From Poseidonibacter ostreae (GTDB lineage Bacteria > Campylobacterota > Campylobacteria > Campylobacterales > Arcobacteraceae), in contig NZ_WFKJ01000001.1 in NCBI RefSeq assembly GCF_009208075.1, forward strand, positions 1 through 64,000: a DNA stretch of 64,000 nucleotides, in the 5' to 3' direction. Below, one piece after another: positions 17,813 through 26,840 of this stretch. Numbering within the stretch: the first letter of the stretch is position 1; every line of letters starts with the position of its first letter. The notes under the pieces were generated by a model. It had not been told where the DNA came from and did not search any database. It saw only the letters and a program-made list of their open reading frames with translations. Position numbers and translations under genes: made by a program.

Positions 17813-18429
17813 TTAAGGCAAAAGATGTAAGTCATTCATACAACAAAGATATTGCTTTAAAAAATATTAATCTTGAGATTAAAAAAGGCGAGTTTATATC
17901 AATAGTAGGAAAAAGTGGCAGTGGAAAATCTACACTACTCTCAATTCTTTCAACACTTTTAAAACCAATATCAGGTGAAGTTTTTTTTGAAAATATAAAT
18001 AGTAAGAATATTAAAGATATTGATAGTTTTAGACAAAAGAATATTGGTTTTATTTTTCAGTTTCACTATTTGATTAATTACCTAAATATAAAAGAAAATA
18101 TCCAAATTGCAAATGAAAAAGCGACACTTCAAGAAATTGAAAAGCTATTAGATTTACTTGAAATCAAATCAATAATAAATAAATATCCAAATGAGATTTC
18201 AGGAGGACAAAGACAAAGAGCAGCAATTGCAAGAGCTTTAATAAATAAACCAAAAATAATTTTTGCAGATGAACCAACAGGTAATCTTGATTCAAAAAAT
18301 TCAAAAAATATATTTAAAATATTTAAGAAACTATCAAAAAAAGGAACAACAATTATTGTTGCAACTCACGACTTGAACTTAGCTTCAAAAACAGATAAAA
18401 CTTATGAGGTAAACGATGGACAACTTTAA
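17809..18429 (+). CDS. ABC transporter ATPase, LolD/MacB type
   Basis: 206 residues. Walker A GKSGSGKST, Q-loop FIFQFHYL, signature SGGQRQRAAIARA, Walker B IIFADEPTG and switch histidine ATHDL are all present. Length is that of LolD-like stand-alone ATPases. Overlaps both neighbours by a few bases, so it is co-translated with the permease and with the oxidase-like gene that follows. Confidence 0.93.
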   Translation: MIKAKDVSHSYNKDIALKNINLEIKKGEFISIVGKSGSGKSTLLSILSTLLKPISGEVFFENINSKNIKDIDSFRQKNIGFIFQFHYLINYLNIKENIQIANEKATLQEIEKLLDLLEIKSIINKYPNEISGGQRQRAAIARALINKPKIIFADEPTGNLDSKNSKNIFKIFKKLSKKGTTIIVATHDLNLASKTDKTYEVNDGQL

Positions 18430-19978
18430 TACATTTATTCAAACACATTTTAAAATATCTTTAATATTTTTTGCAATAGGACTTATTTTTGGTTTTATAT
18501 ACTCTATAAACTTATTAGGGTTTAATATTAATTCACAAACTTTACTTCCTTCAAATATAAGATCACTTCATATTTCGTTAATGCTTTATGGCTTCGTTCC
18601 TTTAATGCTTTCATATTTACCATTTTTACTTATAAATAAAGAAGTTGGAAGTAGTAAAAAAGGCTTACGTTATCTAAACTTATTCACTATTTTTTGGTAT
18701 ATATTCTTAGTATTTATGATTAACTCACTACTTTTTGGAAATACAAGAGGTTTAGCATTTTATGATTTTCCATATGAGTTAAATTTTATACTTGCACTTG
18801 CTGGAGTATTTTATATATTTGCACTATATGATTTTATGAAACAATATAAAACATACCCTACTTGGGTTAGAGTATGTTTAAAAATTGTAGTAATAGCACC
18901 AATTACACTTTTGATTTTAATGAATCCAATTATTGGACAAGTAGAAAGTACTGTAAGTGGTCCACATGGAGATAATACTTTAGGAATGAGTTTAGCTTTA
19001 ATTCCTTTATATTATTTAATTATCAAACTATTAAATAAAGATGAGTTTATAGCTAGATGGAATATCTTATGGCAAATACCAACAATATTCTATTTTACAT
19101 CAGTTTTATATAGAATATTTTTTGAACCTTTAACATATAATCAAGAGTGGTTTTTGCAATACTTAACACTACTTTATATTCCCCTACTTTACAGATGGTA
19201 TAAAGATTCTAATATTGAAAAATTTGCAAAGTTCTCTCTTCTTATATCTATTTGTGCTTTTCTTTTTGTTGATATTCAAGGAAATATCTTATTTGTTCCT
19301 GAGATTAGATGGTTATTTCATAGAAATGATTTAATTGTTGCTCATGCTCATGTAGCTATGGGAATTGGTGTATTTTTCATGGTTTTATCTATGTTTACTT
19401 CATATATAAAAAATTTAAGAAAAATAGGCTTTTATATTCTTTATCTGCTTGGAATTATTGGAATATTTATAAGTTTAAGTATTGCAGGTTTTATAGAAGC
19501 TGGAATATTAAAAATGGACGTATCCTTGTTTTGGACTATAAGAACTTTATTTGGTCTTGTTACAATATCAAGCTTAATATTTTTTATTCAAAATAAATAC
19601 CAACTAACTGCACTTCAAAAGTATAACTTAATGGGTATACTAAGTGATGGTTTAGGTGGAATATTCTTAATATTATTTGCAAGTTTTATCTATCCACTTA
19701 TTGGCTTTTCTTTTACAGGACAATATGAATATGTAGTATTCTCTTTTGTTAGTATGACGGGTATTTTACATTTTGTAGCTTTTAAATATAAAGAGTATGA
19801 AATCATACTAACAAATATTACAGTAGTAATAAGAGTATTTATAAGTTCAGTATTTTTCTCACTATACGTTTCAAAATCATTAGGCTTTGAAGCCTTAGGT
19901 ATCAGTGCATTTGATATTTCATTTGTACTAATTTATTTAATCTTTTTTTATCAAAAGGAGTCATTATGCAAAAACTAG
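18416..19978 (+). CDS. Haem-copper oxidase subunit I-like membrane protein with incomplete CuB site
   Basis: 520 residues and about 12 membrane helices. Haem-ligand positions of the haem-copper oxidase family are recognisable: H52 in RSLHISLMLYGF (helix II) and H310/H312 in VAHAHVAMGIGVFFM (helix X). H184 in GPHGDNTLGM could be the helix VI copper ligand. The adjacent His-His pair of helix VII, needed for CuB, is not found: the expected region (about 225-260) has no histidine at all. The protein may therefore hold haems without a normal oxygen-reducing centre, or be a distant NorB/CcoN relative with another role. Overlaps the ATPase gene by 14 bases. Function unknown. Confidence 0.6.
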   Translation: MDNFNTFIQTHFKISLIFFAIGLIFGFIYSINLLGFNINSQTLLPSNIRSLHISLMLYGFVPLMLSYLPFLLINKEVGSSKKGLRYLNLFTIFWYIFLVFMINSLLFGNTRGLAFYDFPYELNFILALAGVFYIFALYDFMKQYKTYPTWVRVCLKIVVIAPITLLILMNPIIGQVESTVSGPHGDNTLGMSLALIPLYYLIIKLLNKDEFIARWNILWQIPTIFYFTSVLYRIFFEPLTYNQEWFLQYLTLLYIPLLYRWYKDSNIEKFAKFSLLISICAFLFVDIQGNILFVPEIRWLFHRNDLIVAHAHVAMGIGVFFMVLSMFTSYIKNLRKIGFYILYLLGIIGIFISLSIAGFIEAGILKMDVSLFWTIRTLFGLVTISSLIFFIQNKYQLTALQKYNLMGILSDGLGGIFLILFASFIYPLIGFSFTGQYEYVVFSFVSMTGILHFVAFKYKEYEIILTNITVVIRVFISSVFFSLYVSKSLGFEALGISAFDISFVLIYLIFFYQKESLCKN

Positions 19979-20952
19979 ATTTTAAACAGGATTTTATAGC
20001 AAGATTTGCTTTAATACTTTTTATAGCCTCGGAGTTATGTTATTATTTACTTATTGCACAAACAGGTGTAGTCGAGTATTTTTCATCTGATATTATCGCA
20101 ATAGCGCCATTACCAATTGGAGGGATGATTGGTTCATTTCTAACTTACTATCTTAAAATATCAAATAAAAACAAGATAGCAATATTTTTAAGTTTACAAT
20201 TATTAATGAGTTTCTTTTATCCTAATTTTTCAATTTATACACTTTTTATTTTAGGAATAAGTGTTGGAGCATTAGCACCTTTACTTATAAACGAACTTAA
20301 AAAAGCAAGAGCAATTGATTTAGGATTAGCATTAAGTATTTCATATGCTTTTGGAACATTGTTATTTAACTATGAAGTTTCATTAAGAGGGTCATTAGCT
20401 ATTATTTTAACTATTATTCCTTTAATTTGTTTATTTTTCTTAGCAACAAAAAAACTTCCTATATCTCTTAAAAGTGAATATTCTTTATTTGTAATGGTCT
20501 TATGGATATTTTTAGACTCAGCATTATTTGAAACACTTTCAAGGGATATAAATATTTCAATATGGAGAGATGGATATACACTTGAAATTGTATTATTTCA
20601 TATCATTGGAGTTTTTACAGCACTAAAATATCAGTTGTGTAAAAATCATAAAGAGTTAATAATTATAGTTTTATTTGCACTTTCATATCTATTATATTTT
20701 CTACAAGAGGCTTTTATTTTATCACTTGTTTACCCTTTTGTAATCTCTTATTACAATGTTGCAATACTTCAAACAATTCTAAAAAAAGATTTAAAAGTTA
20801 TTGCTGTTTACATGATATTTATAGGTTGGATAGCATCAGGTGCAGGTTTATTTGTTGCATTAAATGGCTTGACATTATTTGTACCTATTATCTTTTTATT
20901 AGCGTTTCTAAATATATTAAATTCAGAAAAAAAGGAGTTAAATTATGCATAA
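19966..20952 (+). CDS. Multi-pass membrane protein of unknown function
   Basis: 328 residues, almost entirely hydrophobic, about ten predicted helices, with loops rich in Lys on one side. The overall look recalls a short MFS-type carrier (GASE/LCYYL start, paired bundles), but I see no diagnostic motif. AAAAGGAG precedes the ATG at 19966, which lies inside the end of the oxidase-like gene (13-base overlap). Tight coupling with that gene and with the YceI-like gene suggests a shared process. Confidence 0.6.
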   Translation: MQKLDFKQDFIARFALILFIASELCYYLLIAQTGVVEYFSSDIIAIAPLPIGGMIGSFLTYYLKISNKNKIAIFLSLQLLMSFFYPNFSIYTLFILGISVGALAPLLINELKKARAIDLGLALSISYAFGTLLFNYEVSLRGSLAIILTIIPLICLFFLATKKLPISLKSEYSLFVMVLWIFLDSALFETLSRDINISIWRDGYTLEIVLFHIIGVFTALKYQLCKNHKELIIIVLFALSYLLYFLQEAFILSLVYPFVISYYNVAILQTILKKDLKVIAVYMIFIGWIASGAGLFVALNGLTLFVPIIFLLAFLNILNSEKKELNYA

Positions 20953-21478
20953 GTTATTAATGTTAGTTTTTTTAAGTGTATTTGCATTTGCAAATAATTT
21001 GGTTTTACAAAATGGAGAGATAGAAGTACACACTGAGGTTTTTGGAGATAATGAAATTAATCCAAAAACACAAAATATTGATTCAAGTTTAAATTATAAA
21101 AATAGTATTGAATCAATAAGAGGTAAAATAAATATTCTTTCTTCGTCTTTAAAAAGTAAAAAAGAAGATAGAGATAAAAATATGTATGAACTACTAAATA
21201 GTAGTATTTATCCAAATATTACTTTTAATATTACAGATATAAAAAAAGATAAAAACAAGCAATTTCAAATTAAAGGAAATCTAACTTTAAATGCAGTTAC
21301 AAAAGAAATCATATCTTTAGTGACTATAGAAGAATCAGAAAATATATTTTCAATTAATGGTACATTTTTTATAAAACTAACACAATTTAATATGAAACCT
21401 CCAAAAATGTTTTTTTTAACAGTTAGAGACAAAATAGATATAAAGTACAATTTAATCTACAAAAAGGATAATAAATGA
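20945..21478 (+). CDS. YceI-like periplasmic lipocalin-fold protein
   Basis: 177 residues, signal peptide to FAFA. The body matches the YceI pattern: an early beta strand set, ESIRGKINILSSSLKSKK, SSIYPNITFNITDIKK and FQIKGNLTLNAVTKEI (family GxLTLHGVTKPV). YceI proteins bind long isoprenoid or lipid-like ligands in the periplasm. Its place between an oxidase-like membrane gene and a thioredoxin-like gene suggests a quinone- or lipid-linked redox task (inference). Overlaps both neighbours by a few bases. Confidence 0.78.
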   Translation: MHKLLMLVFLSVFAFANNLVLQNGEIEVHTEVFGDNEINPKTQNIDSSLNYKNSIESIRGKINILSSSLKSKKEDRDKNMYELLNSSIYPNITFNITDIKKDKNKQFQIKGNLTLNAVTKEIISLVTIEESENIFSINGTFFIKLTQFNMKPPKMFFLTVRDKIDIKYNLIYKKDNK

Positions 21479-21924
21479 TAAAGAAACTAATCATCTTTGT
21501 ATTGTTTACTACATATTTGTTTTCAAATACTTTTGAAGTAAACAAAAAAATAGATAATTTTTCACTTGTAGATCAATTTGATAAAAAACATACTGTAAAA
21601 AATGATATAAAAATAATAATTGTTTCATTTGAAAAAGGAACAGGTGCTGATATAAATGAGTTTTTAAGTAAAAAACCTTCAGATTTCTTAGTGACTAATC
21701 AAGCTGTTTTTATTGCAGATATTTCAGGAATGCCTTCAATAATTACAAGTATGTTTGCACTTCCTAAAATGAGAAAATATAAACATACCATATTACTTAT
21801 TTATGATGAAGAGGACAAAAGATTTATTCAAAAAAATGATTATTCAACTTTATATAAATTAGACGATGGTGTAATTAAAAGTATAAGTTATATAAAGAAA
21901 GAAGACTTAAAAAAAGTTTTTTAA
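21475..21924 (+). CDS. Periplasmic thioredoxin-fold protein, YtfJ-like
   Basis: 149 residues with a signal peptide (to LFS). The segment KIDNFSLVDQFDKKHTVKND resembles the start of thioredoxin-like/YtfJ proteins, and IIIVSFEKGTGADINEFL sits where the CxxC helix should be, but no cysteine is present, so it cannot do disulfide exchange. ATGA overlap with the YceI gene. Probable binding or structural role. Confidence 0.55.
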   Translation: MIKKLIIFVLFTTYLFSNTFEVNKKIDNFSLVDQFDKKHTVKNDIKIIIVSFEKGTGADINEFLSKKPSDFLVTNQAVFIADISGMPSIITSMFALPKMRKYKHTILLIYDEEDKRFIQKNDYSTLYKLDDGVIKSISYIKKEDLKKVF

Positions 21925-21925
21925 T

Positions 21926-22663
21926 ATGAAGTTACCAATAACACTAACACTTGAAGTATCAGTATACCACGAATCATTAAATGGACTAAAAATACTTCAC
22001 TTAAGCGATTTACATATAGATAAAAGATTTAAACTATCAAGTATCAAAGAGTTATTATCTATATGTAAAAATTTAGACTATGATTTTATTGTTATCACTG
22101 GAGATATAATTGATTGTAAAGTTAAACATATAAAAAATAAATTAGAACTTTTTAATGATCTGGCATTAGAAAAAGCTGTATACTATATAAGTGGAAATCA
22201 TGATATATTTTATGGCTTAAAAGATTTAAAAAAAGAACTTAGTAACTTTATACTATTAGATAATAAAATGAATACTATTAATTTTAAAGGAAAAGAAATT
22301 AATATTGTAGGTATTTCTGATAGATTTGCTAAGTTTTTTAATATAAAAAGAGATGAGAAAAAAGTATCATCCTTCCTAAATTCAAATAAACCAACAATTT
22401 TTTTAGCTCATCAACCAAAAGATTATAAACTAGCAGTTTTAAATAAAACAGAATTATTTGTATGTGGCCATACTCATGGGGGACAAATTTTTCCATTTCA
22501 TTTATTAGTTCGTTTAGTTCAACCTTTTTTAAATGGACTTTTTTATAAAGAACAAACAGCTATTTATGTAAGTCGTGGTCTTGGAACTTGGGGTATAGAT
22601 TTTAGATATAAAGCAAATAGTGAAATTACCATACTAAAATTAATTTCTAAAACTGTAAAATAA
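21926..22663 (+). CDS. Calcineurin-like metallophosphoesterase
   Basis: 245 residues with the five metal-binding blocks in order: LSDLHIDKRF, VITGDIID, SGNHDIF, LAHQP and CGHTHGGQ. Resembles YkuE/YaeI-type phosphoesterases, which can act on lipid-linked phosphates. No signal peptide is evident, though the family often works at the membrane face. It starts 1 base after the previous stop with no clear ribosome site, so coupling is likely. Confidence 0.88.
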   Translation: MKLPITLTLEVSVYHESLNGLKILHLSDLHIDKRFKLSSIKELLSICKNLDYDFIVITGDIIDCKVKHIKNKLELFNDLALEKAVYYISGNHDIFYGLKDLKKELSNFILLDNKMNTINFKGKEINIVGISDRFAKFFNIKRDEKKVSSFLNSNKPTIFLAHQPKDYKLAVLNKTELFVCGHTHGGQIFPFHLLVRLVQPFLNGLFYKEQTAIYVSRGLGTWGIDFRYKANSEITILKLISKTVK

Positions 22664-22681
22664 GTTTAAGATTGGGGTAGA

Positions 22682-23350
22682 ATGAAAATATTAATAATTG
22701 AAGATGATCAAAAAATTATAAACTTTTTAAAAAAAGGGCTAGAAGAAGAATCATATATAATTGATTATTCACTAAATGGTGAAGAAGGTATTTATTTAGC
22801 AAGTATTAATGAATACGATTTGATTTTACTTGACATCATGCTTCCTATCAAAGATGGTATTGAAGTATGTAGAATATTAAGAGCTTCTGATATAAAAGCA
22901 CCTATTATTATGCTTACAGCTAAAGATTCAATTGAAGATAAGATAAAAGGCTTAGATATTGGAGCAAATGATTATATTGCAAAGCCATTTTCATTTTCAG
23001 AATTGCTTGCAAGAATTAGAGTTCAACTAAGATCTCAAAATACGTTCACAACTACTTTAAAAATTGCAGACTTAGAACTTGATTTATTAACTAAAAGTGC
23101 AAAAAGAGAAAATAAAAATATTTCATTAACTGCTAAAGAGTTCTCTATCTTAGAGTTTCTAATTAAAAATAAAAATAACGTCTTATCTGAAACAATAATC
23201 AGTACTTCTTTATCAAATATTGAAGATGAAAGTATGAGCAATATTGTAAATGTTTATATTTATAGACTTAGAAATAAAATAGATAAACCTTTTGAAAAAA
23301 AACTAATAAAAACAATAAGAGGATTAGGATATAAAATAAGTGATGAATAA
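22682..23350 (+). CDS. OmpR-family response regulator
   Basis: 222 residues: acidic pocket EDDQ, phospho-acceptor Asp in LILLDIMLPIKDGIE, Lys in IAKPFSFSEL, and a winged helix ending IKTIRGLGYKISDE, typical of the CopR/QseB/PhoP group. A GGGGTAG ribosome site precedes the ATG. Overlaps the kinase gene by 8 bases. It may regulate the upstream operon whose genes it follows. Confidence 0.92.
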   Translation: MKILIIEDDQKIINFLKKGLEEESYIIDYSLNGEEGIYLASINEYDLILLDIMLPIKDGIEVCRILRASDIKAPIIMLTAKDSIEDKIKGLDIGANDYIAKPFSFSELLARIRVQLRSQNTFTTTLKIADLELDLLTKSAKRENKNISLTAKEFSILEFLIKNKNNVLSETIISTSLSNIEDESMSNIVNVYIYRLRNKIDKPFEKKLIKTIRGLGYKISDE

Positions 23351-24719
23351 ATTAACTATTAAAAAAAAGCTTTTACTTTATGGTTTTATAATACAAACCT
23401 TAGTGCTAGTAATTTTTTCAATCTCTTTACATAAATCATTAGAATTAGCAACTTTAGATAAATTGGAAAATACTTTAAGAATAGTACTTCTTGATATTGC
23501 TGATGATATTTTAGAGCATAATAATTTTGATGATTTAACTTTTAATGAAGAAGATGAATATAAGTTTGAACCACTTTATATTAGATTTTCCAAAGTTGAT
23601 AAAGAATTAAAAATTATAAAAGAAATCGACTTTCCAAAAGAAATAAGTAATAAATTTGAAAAAATCAATTTATATCAAAATGATATTATTTATTTTGAAC
23701 AAGAAAATTCTTTTATAATTAGTAAATTAAAGTTTAATATCAATAATGAATTATATATTCTAGAAATTGCTACTGATAATAAAAACTTAAATGATACACT
23801 TGAAAATTTAATTTATATTCTTCTATTTATCATTCCTATAATACTTATTTTTACAACAGTTGGAGGATATTTTCTAATATATAAATCTTTCCATCCAGTT
23901 GAACAAATCATAAAAAATTTAAAAGAGATAAAAGTAAAAGATCTTACGAAAAGATTACAAAGATTAGAAAATGGAGATGAAATTGATAGCTTAAGTAGTG
24001 AAATCAATAATCTATTACAAAGGCTAGAAATATCATTTGATAAGATTTATCAGTTTAGTAGTGATGCTTCACATGAACTGAAAACACCACTTACAATAAT
24101 AAGAGGTGAAATAGAAATTGCACTAAGAAAAGATCGTTCAAATGATGAATATAGAGAGACTTTAAAAAACTGTTTAGATGAAGTTATAATCATTCAACAA
24201 ACTGTAAATGATCTTTTATATCTAGCAAAGATAGAAGAACAAAATAGTTTAAATTATGAAGAAATATATCTTGATGAAGTTATACTAGAATCAATTAAAG
24301 AGTTAAAACCTTTTGCAAAATTAAAAGAAGTAGAAATCCAGTCAAATATAAAAGATGCTTCAACTATTAAAGGTAATTCAAAACTTGTTAAAATAGCAAT
24401 TAATAATATCCTTAAAAATGCAATCTCTTTTAGTCAAAAAGAATCAAAGGTTTTAATTAATAGTTTTATTAAGGATGAATCAATTTATATTGTTATTAAA
24501 GATTTCGGTATTGGTATCTCAGAGGATGATTTGAAAAAAATATTTGAGAAATTTTATAGAACAGATAAGAGTAGAAATAAAAACTCTGGAGGAACAGGCT
24601 TAGGTCTATCTATTAGCCAAAAAATTATTCATAATCATAAAGGGACAATATCTTATGAAAGTGAAGAAAATATAGGTACAAAAGTAACTATACAATTCAC
24701 TAAAAATTCACAGAGTTGA
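23343..24719 (+). CDS. Sensor histidine kinase (HAMP, HisKA, HATPase)
   Basis: About 458 residues. Two helices (about 12-32 and 157-180) border a 125-residue periplasmic sensor. HAMP, then the phospho-acceptor histidine in SSDASHELKTPLTII, N-box IAINNILKNAISFSQKE, F-box IFEKFYRTDKSRN and G-box GTGLGLSIS. This is the CusS/QseC-like class. ATG 23343 is preferred to a GTG one codon earlier. Its last codons form half of a perfect palindrome with the end of the convergent gene. Confidence 0.92.
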   Translation: MNKLTIKKKLLLYGFIIQTLVLVIFSISLHKSLELATLDKLENTLRIVLLDIADDILEHNNFDDLTFNEEDEYKFEPLYIRFSKVDKELKIIKEIDFPKEISNKFEKINLYQNDIIYFEQENSFIISKLKFNINNELYILEIATDNKNLNDTLENLIYILLFIIPIILIFTTVGGYFLIYKSFHPVEQIIKNLKEIKVKDLTKRLQRLENGDEIDSLSSEINNLLQRLEISFDKIYQFSSDASHELKTPLTIIRGEIEIALRKDRSNDEYRETLKNCLDEVIIIQQTVNDLLYLAKIEEQNSLNYEEIYLDEVILESIKELKPFAKLKEVEIQSNIKDASTIKGNSKLVKIAINNILKNAISFSQKESKVLINSFIKDESIYIVIKDFGIGISEDDLKKIFEKFYRTDKSRNKNSGGTGLGLSISQKIIHNHKGTISYESEENIGTKVTIQFTKNSQS

Positions 24720-24737
24720 ATTAACTTAATTCAACTC
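24713..24737. terminator. Palindrome shared by two convergent gene ends
   Basis: GAGTTGAATTAA and TTAATTCAACTC around a central C form a perfect 12-bp-arm palindrome. It covers the last codons of both the kinase gene and the convergent small gene. A T-tract is missing on both sides, so intrinsic termination is uncertain. Confidence 0.4.
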
Positions 24738-25008
24738 CACAAGAATTACACTCTTTTCTAAACCATCCACGACCTGGGAATTTTCCACATTTTGGACACT
24801 TCCATAAGAAAACTGTAAATCCCATATAAATCACAAAACCTGCAATAGCAGCATTAAACCATGTTTGTTCATTTAGACCAAATAACTCATCTAACTCTTT
24901 TACTTTCATTACAATACTTGGTGTTAGTAGTATAAAAAATAAAAATGCAACTATCTTAGCATTTATGATAACCTTAGCAAACTCTTTTTTTACTTCTTCA
25001 TTTTTCAT
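24721..25008 (-). CDS. Small membrane protein with C-terminal zinc ribbon
   Basis: 95 residues. Two membrane helices (about 14-33 and 50-66) are followed by CPKCGKFPGRGWFRKECNSCG, a CxxC-x15-CxxC zinc-ribbon pattern on the cytoplasmic side by charge. No named family recognised. ATG at 25008 follows a weak AGGGAT site. Function unknown. Confidence 0.7.
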   Translation of the reverse strand: MKNEEVKKEFAKVIINAKIVAFLFFILLTPSIVMKVKELDELFGLNEQTWFNAAIAGFVIYMGFTVFLWKCPKCGKFPGRGWFRKECNSCGVELS

Positions 25009-25090
25009 TATATATCCCTAAAAATTAGTGCCTTATTATATGTTAAATTTATAAAAAGATGATAAAATTCAAATTATAAAAGGATATTTA

Positions 25091-25375
25091 ATGGCAAAAA
25101 GTGCAACAGCTAGACATATTTTACTTAATACTGAAAAATTAGCAAAAAAAATAAAAAAAGAAATCATTCAAAATGATATAACATTTGAAAAAGCTGCAAA
25201 AAAGTTTTCTAAATGTTCATCAGGAAAAAGAGGTGGTCATTTAGGTACTTTTTCAAAAGGCGATATGGTAAAAGAGTTTGATGAAGTTGTATTTACAAAA
25301 GAGCTATTAAAAGTTCATGGACCAATTAAAACACAATTTGGTTTTCATCTAATAGAGATTACTTCAAGGTATTAA
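25091..25375 (+). CDS. ppiC: Single-domain parvulin peptidyl-prolyl isomerase
   Basis: 94 residues, the whole of a minimal parvulin like E. coli PpiC. ATARHIL (catalytic His), FEKAAKKFSKCSSGKRGGHLGTFSKGDM and TQFGFHLIEI are the family blocks. No signal peptide, so cytoplasmic. AAAGGA lies 7 bases before the ATG. Catalyses cis-trans isomerisation of Xaa-Pro bonds. A perfect 22-bp palindrome covers the stop codon. Confidence 0.92.
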   Translation: MAKSATARHILLNTEKLAKKIKKEIIQNDITFEKAAKKFSKCSSGKRGGHLGTFSKGDMVKEFDEVVFTKELLKVHGPIKTQFGFHLIEITSRY

Positions 25376-25395
25376 ACAAGTAATATTACTTGTTT
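25374..25395 (+). terminator. 22-bp perfect palindrome at the ppiC stop
   Basis: AAACAAGTAAT and ATTACTTGTTT meet without a spacer and cover the ppiC stop codon. A second imperfect hairpin (GCATTTAAATATT / AATATTAAATGC, 25420-25460) lies next to it before the helicase gene end. Together they probably end transcription from both sides. Confidence 0.5.
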
Positions 25396-25478
25396 GACTT
25401 ACAATACTACAACTAAATTGCATTTAAATATTTTGATATTATAATTCCAATATTAAATGCGACAAAGTAAACAAAAGC

Positions 25479-26708
25479 TTATTTAAGCCCCTGCTCTCTT
25501 AACTTATCTTTCTTGCTTTTTCTTTTACCCTTAATTGGTGTCTTACCTTTTTCTTTTTCTAAAGGAGTTCCAATTAATTCAAAACCTTCAATCTCTTCTC
25601 TTTGAAGTTTTATATTTGAGCGTTTTTCAATTAATTTAAAGTGCTCTTCGTTTTCTAAAGTTATAAATGAAATAGCAAGACCTTCACTTCCAGCTCGTCC
25701 AGTTCTCCCAATTCTATGAATATAATCAGCAGGTGACCTTGGTAAATCATAGTTTACAACACAAGAAATATCATCAATATGTAAACCACGTGAAGCAATA
25801 TCTGAAGAAAAAAGAATATCAATTTTAGAAGTTTTAAACTCGTCAAGTGTAAATATTCTATCTTCTTGAACTAAATTTCCATGAAAGGATTCTGCTTTAA
25901 AGCCATATTTTCTAAATTTTGCAGCGATATTATCTGATGCTCTATTATTTGCCATAAAAACTAAAACTTTTGAAAAACTATTTTCTTTTAAAAGCTTTTG
26001 TAAAAGAGCACTTCTGTTTTCTAAATTTACACTAATTGCTCTTTGCTTTATTAAATCAACTGTTGGTTCTTCATTTTCAATTTCAATTGTGATTGGATTA
26101 TTTGTAATCTTTTTTGCAATTTTTTGCATTTTAGGAGGGTAGGTAGCTGAAAAAAGTAGGTTTTGTCTTTTTTCTGGAAGATTTTCTAGTATTTTTTCTA
26201 ACTCTTCTTCAAAACCTAAATCAAGCATTTTATCTGCTTCATCGACTACAAAAAAATCTATAGTTGAAAGATTTATTTGTTTTTTATCTAAAATATCTAA
26301 AAGTCTTCCAGGAGTTGCAACTACAACATCACAACCTTTTTGAATATCTAAAAGCTGATCGCCAATACTTTGCCCACCAATAACACTTACAACTTTTAAC
26401 TCTTTTTCAAAAGAAGAAGAAAGCTTATTAAAAGTATCTGCTACTTGAAGTGTTAATTCTCTTGTTGGTGTTAGAACTAAAGTTTTTATTTTTGATTTAC
26501 CAAGAGGCATATTATTTAACCAATGATTTAAAATAGGAAGTACAAAACTAGCAGTCTTTCCACTTCCAGTTTGTGCACGAGCAAGAACGTCCTCTTTTTT
26601 AAAAACTAAAGGTATAACTTTGTCTTGTATTTTTGTTGGAGTCTCATAATCATTGTTTGTTAAGGCTTCACTAATAGGAGCTAAAAAATTAAATTTTGAA
26701 AATGACAT
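25479..26708 (-). CDS. DEAD-box ATP-dependent RNA helicase, RhlE type
   Basis: 409 residues with all helicase blocks in order: FLAPISEAL Q-motif region, ARAQTGSGKTASF (motif I), PTRELTLQV (Ia), ATPGR (Ib), VDEADKML (II), FSATYP (III), SSDIASRGLHID (V) and HRIGRTGRAG (VI). A short basic tail (KGKRKSKKDK) fits the RhlE group. Works on structured RNA in ribosome assembly or decay. Single gene with its own promoter region. Confidence 0.95.
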   Translation of the reverse strand: MSFSKFNFLAPISEALTNNDYETPTKIQDKVIPLVFKKEDVLARAQTGSGKTASFVLPILNHWLNNMPLGKSKIKTLVLTPTRELTLQVADTFNKLSSSFEKELKVVSVIGGQSIGDQLLDIQKGCDVVVATPGRLLDILDKKQINLSTIDFFVVDEADKMLDLGFEEELEKILENLPEKRQNLLFSATYPPKMQKIAKKITNNPITIEIENEEPTVDLIKQRAISVNLENRSALLQKLLKENSFSKVLVFMANNRASDNIAAKFRKYGFKAESFHGNLVQEDRIFTLDEFKTSKIDILFSSDIASRGLHIDDISCVVNYDLPRSPADYIHRIGRTGRAGSEGLAISFITLENEEHFKLIEKRSNIKLQREEIEGFELIGTPLEKEKGKTPIKGKRKSKKDKLREQGLK

Positions 26709-26840
26709 AAGTTTTTCCTTAGTAATATTTATCGTATTTTAGGCAGTTTTGGCTTTAGAAAAGGTTTCTTTGATTTCAATCAATGCATAAAAGAAAAGTT
26801 TTTAGTATATTTTTACACTATTAAAATTAAAGGATTTATT

